Below, piece after piece: positions 57,409 to 64,000 of a stretch of DNA of 64,000 nucleotides. The translations under genes and the position numbers were made by a program. Position 1 is the first letter of the stretch; each line of letters starts with the position of its first letter. The notes under the pieces were generated by a model. That model made no database searches. It saw nothing but the letters and a program-made list of their open reading frames with translations, and had not been told where the DNA came from. Source of the stretch: Oryzicola mucosus (GTDB taxonomy: Bacteria; Pseudomonadota; Alphaproteobacteria; Rhizobiales; Rhizobiaceae); assembly GCF_014534685.1 (NCBI RefSeq), contig NZ_JACVVX010000001.1, positions 310,001 through 374,000 on the forward strand, given 5' to 3'.

Positions 57409-58350
57409 ATGGAAAAAGGGCGGATTCTTCTCTCGGTGACGGGATTCAACCCGCAGCGCTGGTACGAATTGCTTTCAGCGGAACGGGACGTGGTGCTGGA
57501 GCCGAACGGCCCAGCCGATCCGAGCATCACCTACGCGGTGGTCTGGAAGCAGAAGCCGGGCATCCTGGCGCAACTGCCCAATCTGCGGGCGATCTTTTCC
57601 ATCGGCGCCGGCGTCGACCATATCTTCAACGACACAAGACTGCCCGAGGCCCCCATCGTGCGCGTGGTCGCCGACAATCTGAGCCGGCATATGGTGGAAT
57701 ATGTCGTCTGGCGGGTGATGGACCATCACCGGCAAGGCATGCTCTATCGTTCGCAGCAGGCAAAGAAAATCTGGCGCGAACCGCCGCAGCGGACCGCGCA
57801 GGACATTTCCGTGGGCATCATGGGCCTTGGGAGCCTGGGCCTTGCCGCCGCCAACGCTCTGAAGACACTGGGTTTCCAGACCAATGGCTGGAGCCGTACC
57901 GAGAAACAGGTCGACGGCATCACCACCTTCCATGGCGATTCCGGGTTGATCCCCTTCCTCAACGCAACCGACATCCTGGTCGTCCTGCTGCCGCTGACAC
58001 CAGCGACGAAAGGCATCGTCAATTACGGATTGCTGAAGCACCTGCGACGCCGCAACGGACTAGGCGGAGCGGTGCTGATCAATGCCGGGCGTGGGCGACT
58101 GCAGAATGATGAGGACATCCTGCGCGCGCTGGAGGACGGGACGTTGAAGGAAGCGAGCCTCGACGTCTTCGAGGTCGAGCCGCTGCCCAAGACGAGCGGG
58201 CTTTGGAACAATCCCAAGGTTTTCGTGACGCCGCATGCCGCGGCAACGTCCGATCCGGCTCATCTGGCCGGACCGATGCTCAGGCAGATGGACGCCTTCG
58301 AGCGCGGCGAGCCGCTCGACAATGTCGTCGATCGCGACGCAGGATATTGA
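57409..58350 (+). CDS. ghrA: glyoxylate/hydroxypyruvate reductase A-type dehydrogenase
   Basis: A 313-residue D-2-hydroxyacid dehydrogenase of the GhrA group. IFSIGAGVDHIFND, GIMGLGSLGLAAANALKTLG (nucleotide fold), INAGRGRLQNDEDILRALED, SLDVFEVEPLP and a His in VTPHAAATSDP are visible. Starts 17 nt after yejF. Reduces glyoxylate or hydroxypyruvate; it could also act on keto acids from peptide breakdown. Confidence 0.93.
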   Translation: MEKGRILLSVTGFNPQRWYELLSAERDVVLEPNGPADPSITYAVVWKQKPGILAQLPNLRAIFSIGAGVDHIFNDTRLPEAPIVRVVADNLSRHMVEYVVWRVMDHHRQGMLYRSQQAKKIWREPPQRTAQDISVGIMGLGSLGLAAANALKTLGFQTNGWSRTEKQVDGITTFHGDSGLIPFLNATDILVVLLPLTPATKGIVNYGLLKHLRRRNGLGGAVLINAGRGRLQNDEDILRALEDGTLKEASLDVFEVEPLPKTSGLWNNPKVFVTPHAAATSDPAHLAGPMLRQMDAFERGEPLDNVVDRDAGY

Positions 58351-58376
58351 TCCCTAACGCCAGCCCTCACGCCGTT

Positions 58377-59237
58377 TCAGGGACGGCGGAAGCCGGTCGG
58401 CGCCCCATAAAGATAACCGATGCGATCTATCGCGGCGTGCAGCCCTTCGCGTGCGACGCTCATCGTATGGCCGTTGGCGTGGATCATGGATTCGGCGTCC
58501 GTCATGACGGCCACATGGCCCTTCCAGAAGACGAGGTCGCCGCGCTGCAGGCCGGAGTAATCCTTCCCGGGCTGCAGCGGCGTTCCCAGGCCTGCCGCCT
58601 GCATGTCGGAATCGCGCAGCGCCGATCTGCCTGCCATGCGCATGGACAGTTGCACCAGCCCCGAGCAATCGATGCCGAAGCCGCTGGCGCCGCCCCACAG
58701 ATAGGGCGTCTCGACCAGCCGCTCGGCAACAGAGACATAATCCGCAGCATAGTCGCCGATGGGCGCCAGATGAGCCGCGACCAATGTCTTGCCGCTGGAG
58801 AGATGGGCGTATTCGGTGCCGCGCGTGGTGCTGCGGTCGACAACCGTGACCCGCGAGCCCATCGAGACGACCCCGCCACGCGGCAGTTTCAGGTCCGGTC
58901 CGGGATAGAGAAAGGTGCGCGGGGCAACAACGACATGCGTGGTCTCGGCATCGTTGGCGCCGAGCGCGGCGAGTTGCACATAGCCGACATAGCCGTCGAA
59001 AAGGCTCTGGACCCAGGCGAAGCCCTGTCCTTCCTCGAAAACCAGCACGTCCTCGCCCAAAAGGAACTGCGTGTTGACGCCCGCATCGACACGCGGCGCC
59101 GCCAGCACATCGACGATCGAAGCACCGATGCGAGCGGCACGCCCTTCCACGAACCGTTCCGCCTGCACCTTGCCCTCCAGCCGGATGTCGGCCAGATCGC
59201 GGCGAAAGGCATGAAGGCGTGTATCGTGGACGGTCAA
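58377..59237 (-). CDS. cytoplasmic SH3/NlpC-P60 peptidase (YkfC-like)
   Basis: A 286-residue cysteine peptidase without a signal peptide. The first ~150 residues are beta-rich, SH3-like (LGEDVLVFEEGQGFAWVQSL, YVGYVQLAALGA, VSMGSRVTVVDRS); the C-terminal NlpC/P60 domain has TPYLWGGASGFGIDCSGLVQ (Cys191), KGHVAVMTD (His241) and MIHANGH (His253). Layout and motifs resemble YkfC, a cytoplasmic gamma-D-Glu-diamino-acid endopeptidase of murein-peptide recycling. Overlaps the upstream MarR gene by 4 nt. Confidence 0.9.
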   Translation of the reverse strand: MTVHDTRLHAFRRDLADIRLEGKVQAERFVEGRAARIGASIVDVLAAPRVDAGVNTQFLLGEDVLVFEEGQGFAWVQSLFDGYVGYVQLAALGANDAETTHVVVAPRTFLYPGPDLKLPRGGVVSMGSRVTVVDRSTTRGTEYAHLSSGKTLVAAHLAPIGDYAADYVSVAERLVETPYLWGGASGFGIDCSGLVQLSMRMAGRSALRDSDMQAAGLGTPLQPGKDYSGLQRGDLVFWKGHVAVMTDAESMIHANGHTMSVAREGLHAAIDRIGYLYGAPTGFRRP

Positions 59238-59584
59238 AGCGGCAACTCCAGTGCTTTTGCGATAATAACATCGCCGATGCGCTCGACATAGAGCGCACCT
59301 TCGACGGTGCGGCGGATGATGACGTTACGCCGGTCGAACTCGTCACGGTGGCGCGAAACCAGCTTCAGTTCGCCCATCGTGTCGAGCGCCCGGGTGATGA
59401 CGGGCTTGCTGACACCGAGATGCGCGGCAAGCCCGCGCACCGTATGCGGCGGCGGATCGAGATAGATGGTCAACAGAATGGCGGTCTGGCGCAACGTCAG
59501 ATCGGGCGCGTCGTCGCGCACCTCGGAGAGGGTGAACTGCTGCCACAGCCGCAGGGCCTGGCTCGGGCGCAACACGATCGGCAT
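59234..59584 (-). CDS. MarR-family transcriptional regulator
   Basis: A 116-residue winged-helix protein: LTLRQTAILLTIYLDPPPHT, VRGLAAHLGVSKPVITRALD (recognition helix) and FDRRNVIIRRTVEGALYVER (wing). Binds DNA as dimer. Shares an ATGA overlap with the NlpC/P60 gene, so it is a candidate regulator of that gene and the aminopeptidase upstream. Confidence 0.9.
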   Translation of the reverse strand: MPIVLRPSQALRLWQQFTLSEVRDDAPDLTLRQTAILLTIYLDPPPHTVRGLAAHLGVSKPVITRALDTMGELKLVSRHRDEFDRRNVIIRRTVEGALYVERIGDVIIAKALELPL

Positions 59585-59626
59585 TGCGCGACGGTATCAG
59601 CCATTCGTTTCGGATGCGTTTCGATC

Positions 59627-60997
59627 TTACTTCCCGAAACGCGTCGAAATGACGGTTTCCAGCGCACGGATGGCCTGCGCCTCGCCGCCGGCCGGGCTGT
59701 GCGGACGGTCCGCCGGGTTCCACCCGAAGATGTCGAAATGCGCCCATGACCCCGCTTTTTCGACGAAGCGCTTGAGGAACAGGGCGGCGGTGATCGAACC
59801 GGCGAAGCCGTCCGTGGTCACGTTGTTCATGTCGGCGACCTTTGACGACAGTTTCGCGTCATAGGGCATCCACAGCGGCATGCGCCACAGCGGGTCTTCC
59901 ACCGCTACCGCGGCCGATGCGAGTTCGGATGCGAGCGCATCGTCGTCAGTGTAGAAGGGCGGCAGATCGGGCCCGAGCGCAACACGCGCCGCCCCTGTCA
60001 GCGTCGCCAGGTCGATCAGCAGATCCGGCGTCTCCTCGTCGGCCAAAGCCAGCGCATCGGCCAGGATCAGCCGACCCTCAGCATCGGTGTTGCCGATCTC
60101 GACCGTGATGCCCTTGCGGCTGGTCAACACATCGCCGGGCCGGAAGGCGTTGCCGGCAATCGCGTTCTCGACCACGGGGATCAGAACGCGCAGCCTGACG
60201 TCCAGTTTCGCTGCCATGATCATCGAGGCGAGGCCGAGCACGTTGGCCGCTCCACCCATGTCCTTCTTCATCAGGAGCATGCCCGAGGCCGGTTTGATGT
60301 CGAGGCCTCCAGTGTCGAAACACACGCCCTTGCCGACCAGCGTGACCTTGGGAGCCGCATCCCTGCCCCACTTCATATCGAGCAGCCGGGGCGCATCGAC
60401 CGAAGCGCGGCCGACAGCGTGGATCATGGGAAAATTCGCCGCAAGAAGATCGTCGCCCCTGGTGACCGATATATATGCGCCATGCGCCTGCGCGAGATCC
60501 CGCGCGGCCTTCTCAAGCGCGTCCGGGCCCATATCGTTGGTCGGCGTGTTGATAAGGTCGCGTGCCAGCAGGCTGCCGGTGGCCAACGCTTTGACGCGCT
60601 CGGCATCGACACCTTCAGGCAGCGCGAAGCGGATCGCTCTGCCGCCTTTTTTGCCGTAGCGGGTGAAGACATAGCCGCCAAGCAGAAGTGCCAGCGACGA
60701 GAGTTCGGGGTTGGCGGGCCAAGTCGCAAAATGCCAGTCGCCTTCCGGCAAGGCCTTCGCCAAGGCACCGACAGCCATCGCGCTGGCGGCCTCAGCCCCC
60801 AGGCCGAACAAAGCACCGCCCGCGTCGCCCGATGTGGACGGCAGGATCAGAACCTTGCCCGTTTCGCCATTGAAGCCGTTGGCTTTGGCCCAGTTCTCGA
60901 CCGCAGCACCGAGCTTTGCTTGGGCCAGCCCGTCCTTGGCGATGAGATGGACGGGCAAGGCGCCTTCAGGTTTCCGCTGCAACAACTCGACGGGCAT
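59627..60997 (-). CDS. leucyl aminopeptidase family protein (M17)
   Basis: A 456-residue dizinc aminopeptidase. The N-terminal macro-like domain precedes the catalytic domain: VGKGVCFDTGGLDIKPASGM, MKKDMGGAANVLGL, the signature NTDAEGRLILADALAL and LIDLATLTGAARVALG. Shorter N-terminal domain than PepA, closer to PepB. Cytoplasmic; removes N-terminal residues from peptides. Leads the minus-strand aminopeptidase-MarR-NlpC group. Confidence 0.96.
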   Translation of the reverse strand: MPVELLQRKPEGALPVHLIAKDGLAQAKLGAAVENWAKANGFNGETGKVLILPSTSGDAGGALFGLGAEAASAMAVGALAKALPEGDWHFATWPANPELSSLALLLGGYVFTRYGKKGGRAIRFALPEGVDAERVKALATGSLLARDLINTPTNDMGPDALEKAARDLAQAHGAYISVTRGDDLLAANFPMIHAVGRASVDAPRLLDMKWGRDAAPKVTLVGKGVCFDTGGLDIKPASGMLLMKKDMGGAANVLGLASMIMAAKLDVRLRVLIPVVENAIAGNAFRPGDVLTSRKGITVEIGNTDAEGRLILADALALADEETPDLLIDLATLTGAARVALGPDLPPFYTDDDALASELASAAVAVEDPLWRMPLWMPYDAKLSSKVADMNNVTTDGFAGSITAALFLKRFVEKAGSWAHFDIFGWNPADRPHSPAGGEAQAIRALETVISTRFGK

Positions 60998-61093
60998 TTC
61001 ATATCCTTTTGGGAACTGTCTTGGTGATCAGGTGAGTGATACGTCTCGGGCCGCTCGGTGCAACGCTTTTGTTACATATAGGTGCGATTATGT

Positions 61094-61111
61094 GCTGCAC
61101 CTTCGTGCAGC
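61094..61111. other. 7-bp hairpin upstream of the aminopeptidase and unknown gene
   Basis: GCTGCAC-CTTC-GTGCAGC, a perfect stem with a 4-nt loop in the AT-richer divergent gap (60998-61197). It may lie in a leader of either gene; no further meaning can be given. Confidence 0.35.
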
Positions 61112-61197
61112 GTTGCTTGGGGCAATTTTTTGGTTGACGGGGATTTATGTGCGACGCACCATCAATTTGCGGCGTTGCACAATAATCCTACGAGGCG

Positions 61198-61497
61198 ATG
61201 ATGAAGACTTTTTTTGTCAGCTATAGATTGGACTTTGACAAGTATTTTCTCGAGCGGTTGCAATCGATCCGGTATGAACTCTCCGAGATTGGTGACGCTT
61301 GGACAGAGGTTCCTCAGTTCGCTGTCGTTCGATGCGACGATGAAGCCAACAGCGAGACGATAGAGTGGGCTTTTTATCGCGGCGGGTTCGACAAGAGCCG
61401 CGATTCGATGACGATTTTCGAAGCTGAGCCGACCAGCGCCGTGAGCATTGGCGACCGGCCCGACTACCCACTGCCTTCTCTCAGCTTCCAGGGTTGA
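61198..61497 (+). CDS. hypothetical protein, 99 residues
   Basis: MMKTFFVSYRLDFDKYFLER at the start, then a mixed alpha/beta body (FAVVRCDDEANSETIEWAFY, FDKSRDSMTIFEAEP). GAGGCG precedes two adjacent ATGs. Base composition is lower in GC than the neighbours, hinting at recent acquisition. The pattern of a short beta strand FFVSY, a helix, then a D-x-M-x-F strand resembles small single-domain proteins seen beside mobile modules, but I cannot assign a family. Confidence 0.65.
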   Translation: MMKTFFVSYRLDFDKYFLERLQSIRYELSEIGDAWTEVPQFAVVRCDDEANSETIEWAFYRGGFDKSRDSMTIFEAEPTSAVSIGDRPDYPLPSLSFQG

Positions 61498-61543
61498 TCT
61501 CCGCCCATCCTATTCCAGCCTGATTGTTATAGTTGCTGGGTTG

Positions 61544-61930
61544 GTGAACAAGTCTGCGCTCAGGCGGGCCAAGAAATGGAGATGGCAATTGCGATTTTGG
61601 CTTTTACTGGCAGCCCTGCTGTTTGCCGGCACGGTTGCGAACGCTCAGGCGGTGGACCTAAGCAACCGTGAGTTGGAAGACAGGCTGGACCAGGCGCGTG
61701 TACAACTCGTTGAGCTGCAGGACAAGCGCCAGGAACTCCTTGGTCCCTGGCGCGAGGCGAATGCTCTGCTGGAAGAGGCCAAGCTCTCACAAGACGAGGC
61801 GCGCATCGCGGAATGGGAGAAAAAAGTCTCGGCCATGAAACCCGCCTATATCGAAAACCGCGAGGCCTATTTCGCCACGGTGAAAGAAGTCGAAAAGCTG
61901 AAAGCAGAACGGGAACGCCGCGGTTTATGA
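61544..61930 (+). CDS. small exported coiled-coil protein
   Basis: A 128-residue protein, GTG start at 61544 (TTG at 61541 also possible). Signal peptide with basic SALRRAKKWRWQLR and hydrophobic FWLLLAALLFAGTVANAQA, then one amphipathic helix (LEDRLDQARVQLVELQDKRQ, EEAKLSQDEARIAEWEKKVS). Probably periplasmic and oligomeric; no family recognised. Confidence 0.7.
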   Translation: MNKSALRRAKKWRWQLRFWLLLAALLFAGTVANAQAVDLSNRELEDRLDQARVQLVELQDKRQELLGPWREANALLEEAKLSQDEARIAEWEKKVSAMKPAYIENREAYFATVKEVEKLKAERERRGL

Positions 61931-62131
61931 TGGTATCGAGGCTGTCTTTCGCACGCGGCGGCGATCTCAAATCCCAAGGAAATGAAGCGCTAGGATCCTG
62001 TGTGACAGCTACATGCTTAGGATCACAGTTGCACGCGTCCCACCCTCCCGCGTCGACACCTATCCGCGTCGAACCGATTGCCAAGTTCGAGCAGCCCGCC
62101 TATCTCTGACCCAAAGATTGGCAGGAGTTTC

Positions 62132-63373
62132 ATGGCGCGGGCATTTCTCTTCGTTCTCGATTCCGTGGGCATTGGCGGCGCGCCCGATGCCGAACGGTTC
62201 GGCGACGCCGGGGCGGACACGCTCGGTCATATCGCGCTGGCCTGCGCCGAAGGACGCGCCGACAGGTCCGGCCTGCGCAGCGGACCCCTGCGGCTGCCCG
62301 TCATGGGTTCGCTGGGCCTGGGCGAAGCGGCCTATCTCGCTGCCGGAGATCGTCCCGACATCGGCGCGGCTGTTCTTGCGCCCTCCTCGTTCCATGGCGC
62401 CGCCCGGGAAATCTCCAGCGGCAAGGACACGCCTTCCGGCCATTGGGAAATCGCCGGCCTGCCGGTGCGCTTCGACTGGGGTTACTTTCCCGAGACGGTA
62501 CCGACCTTTCCGCCCGAACTAACCGACATGATCGTCCGCGAGGCGGGGCTGCCGGGGATTCTGGGCAATTGCCACGCTTCGGGCACCGACATCATCGAAC
62601 GCCATGGCGAAGAGCACATCCGGACCGGAAAGCCAATCTGCTACACATCGGCCGACTCGGTGTTCCAGATCGCCGCGCATGAAACGCATTTCGGGCTGGA
62701 GAAACTTTACGATCTTTGCGCAACCGTCCGGCGTCTGGTCGACCCTCTCAACATCGGTCGCGTTATCGCCCGGCCGTTCACCGGCGAAGACGCGGCCCAT
62801 TTCGAGCGCACCGGCAACCGGCGCGACTACGCGGTGCCTCCCCCCGAAGCCACGCTGCTCGACCGTCTGGTCGAACGCGGAAGCACGGTCCTCGGCATAG
62901 GCAAGATCGGCGACATCTTCGCCCATCGCGGCATCTCCCGCCTGCGCAAGGCGCCCGACAACATGGCGATGTTCGACCAGGCCCTGGCCGCCATGGACGA
63001 GGCGGGGGATGGCGACCTGGTCTTTGCCAATTTCGTCGATTTCGACATGCTCTACGGCCACAGGCGCGATGTCGCGGGCTATGCCGCGGCGCTCGAAGCG
63101 TTCGACCGGCGCCTGCCGGAGGCGCTCGCCAAGCTGCGCGAAGGCGACCTGCTGATCCTGACGGCCGACCATGGCTGCGACCCGACCTGGCGCGGCACCG
63201 ACCACACGCGCGAGCAGGTTCCCGTCATCGGTCTCCTGCCTGGCCATGCCGGCGGTTCGATCGGCCTGCGCGGCAGCTTCGCCGATATCGGAGAGACGGC
63301 GGCGGAGCATCTCGGTTTGGCTGCCGGTCCCTACGGCGCCTCGTTTTACAAGGCGATGACAGCCGATGCCTGA
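62132..63373 (+). CDS. deoB: phosphopentomutase
   Basis: A 413-residue alkaline-phosphatase-fold enzyme interconverting (deoxy)ribose 1- and 5-phosphates in nucleoside catabolism. Metal motifs: [50 protein letters not shown] and [23 protein letters not shown] at 62132 after GCAGGAG. It links with the base/nucleoside salvage genes elsewhere in the window. Overlaps the mutM start by 8 nt. Confidence 0.97.
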   Translation: MARAFLFVLDSVGIGGAPDAERFGDAGADTLGHIALACAEGRADRSGLRSGPLRLPVMGSLGLGEAAYLAAGDRPDIGAAVLAPSSFHGAAREISSGKDTPSGHWEIAGLPVRFDWGYFPETVPTFPPELTDMIVREAGLPGILGNCHASGTDIIERHGEEHIRTGKPICYTSADSVFQIAAHETHFGLEKLYDLCATVRRLVDPLNIGRVIARPFTGEDAAHFERTGNRRDYAVPPPEATLLDRLVERGSTVLGIGKIGDIFAHRGISRLRKAPDNMAMFDQALAAMDEAGDGDLVFANFVDFDMLYGHRRDVAGYAAALEAFDRRLPEALAKLREGDLLILTADHGCDPTWRGTDHTREQVPVIGLLPGHAGGSIGLRGSFADIGETAAEHLGLAAGPYGASFYKAMTADA

Positions 63374-64000
63374 GCTTCCCGAGGTCGAGACCGTCCGGCG
63401 CGGGCTGCAGCCGGTGCTCGAAGGCGCACGGATATGCGCCGTCGAGATGCGCCGACCCAATCTGCGCTTTCCGTTCCCGCCCGGTTTCGTCGAGCGGCTG
63501 GTCGGCAAGACCATCGTCTCGGTCGGCCGACGCGCCAAATATCTCGTGATGCATATAGAAGACGGGCCGATCCTGATCTGCCATCTCGGCATGTCCGGCT
63601 CCTTCCGCATAGAGGCCGATGGCGGTGCCGACATTCCCGGCGTCTTCGTCCACGAGCGCTCCAAGGCGCAGTTTCACGACCATGTCGTCTTCGACCTCGA
63701 GACCAAGGGCGGCGGCCTTGCCCGCGTCGTCTTCAACGATCCCCGGCGTTTCGGCTTTATGCTGTTTGCCGAGCAGGATGGCAGTGTCCATCCCATGCTG
63801 ACAGGCCTCGGCATCGAACCGACCGGCAACGCACTAGACGGCCCGATGCTCGCCAGGCTGCTCGAAGGCAAGAAGACGCCGCTCAAGGCAGCGCTTCTCG
63901 ACCAGCGGCTGATCGCGGGGCTCGGCAACATCTATGTGTCCGAAGCGCTGTGGCGAGCCGGGCTGTCGCCCAGGCGCCTCGCCGGCACGCTTGGCGGCCG
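63366..64000 (+). CDS. mutM: formamidopyrimidine-DNA glycosylase (C-terminus beyond window)
   Basis: Open for 211 codons to the right edge. Starts [20 protein letters not shown]: Pro2 and Glu3 are the catalytic residues of Fpg, the beta-strand Lys is in GRRAKYL, and [10 protein letters not shown] and [18 protein letters not shown] (helix-two-turn-helix) follow. The zinc finger lies beyond the edge. Removes 8-oxoguanine. ATG overlaps the end of deoB. Confidence 0.97.
   Translation, partial: MPELPEVETVRRGLQPVLEGARICAVEMRRPNLRFPFPPGFVERLVGKTIVSVGRRAKYLVMHIEDGPILICHLGMSGSFRIEADGGADIPGVFVHERSKAQFHDHVVFDLETKGGGLARVVFNDPRRFGFMLFAEQDGSVHPMLTGLGIEPTGNALDGPMLARLLEGKKTPLKAALLDQRLIAGLGNIYVSEALWRAGLSPRRLAGTLGG

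Overview
The window looks like a chromosomal segment of an alphaproteobacterium of the order Hyphomicrobiales (Rhizobiales), probably close to Mesorhizobium and other Phyllobacteriaceae. The evidence is high GC with alphaproteobacterial protein sequences throughout, rpmH-rnpA-yidC, engB, argB, dapD/dapE, dnaX-ybaB-recR next to an SRP RNA gene, an alpha-r14 (NfeR1-type) small RNA, and many long palindromic intergenic repeats of the kind known from rhizobia. No prophage, insertion sequence or CRISPR array was found.

Layout. 1-9.6 kb (minus strand): the N-terminal 854 codons of a secreted CHAT-like protein, a CodA-type deaminase, and a complete BMP-type nucleobase/nucleoside ABC importer. Every junction of this operon carries a palindromic repeat, and one junction also carries a GIY-YIG nuclease gene between two identical inverted REP hairpins. 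9.7-12.6 kb: carbonic anhydrase, a short-chain dehydrogenase, the alpha-r14 sRNA, a lipoprotein and tRNA-Ser(GGA). 12.7-21 kb: rpmH, rnpA, yidC, a metallophosphoesterase, a CatB/Vat-type acetyltransferase, engB, a fasciclin protein with an ECF sigma/anti-sigma pair, and argB. 21-32 kb: DUF4160/DUF2442 pair, EamA exporter, diguanylate cyclase, pyrimidine 5'-nucleotidase, truncated hemoglobin, LOG protein, lysine genes dapD and dapE, two DUF805 proteins, truA, an acetyltransferase and fmt. 32-42 kb: a FitAB-type toxin-antitoxin between fmt and def, rmuC, a guanidine-II riboswitch with its Gdx/SugE exporter, two luciferase-like flavoproteins, an AI-2E-type permease, a lytic transglycosylase, recR and a SleB-type cell-wall hydrolase. 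42-48 kb: ybaB, dnaX, SRP RNA, a HIT protein, nudC, pheA, kdsB, and a membrane-anchored cytochrome c. 49-61 kb: a Yej-type oligopeptide ABC importer with two binding proteins (interrupted by a VapBC pair), a hydroxyacid dehydrogenase, an NlpC/P60 endopeptidase, a MarR regulator and leucyl aminopeptidase. 61-64 kb: two small unknown proteins, deoB and the start of mutM.

How the genes work together. The BMP importer plus CodA-like enzyme form a purine/pyrimidine base uptake and deamination unit. The Yej importer, its second binding protein, a cytoplasmic SH3-NlpC/P60 peptidase resembling YkfC and an M17 aminopeptidase could form a murein-peptide import and degradation route. SugE/Gdx is placed under direct guanidine control by two ACGR-loop hairpins that begin at the predicted transcription start. 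Two toxin-antitoxin modules sit inside otherwise conserved operons (def-fmt and yejBE-yejF), each with its own promoter and operator-like repeat. Palindromic repeats are a dominant non-coding theme: at least three long families plus REPs, one of which appears to have been incorporated in frame into the lytic transglycosylase gene.
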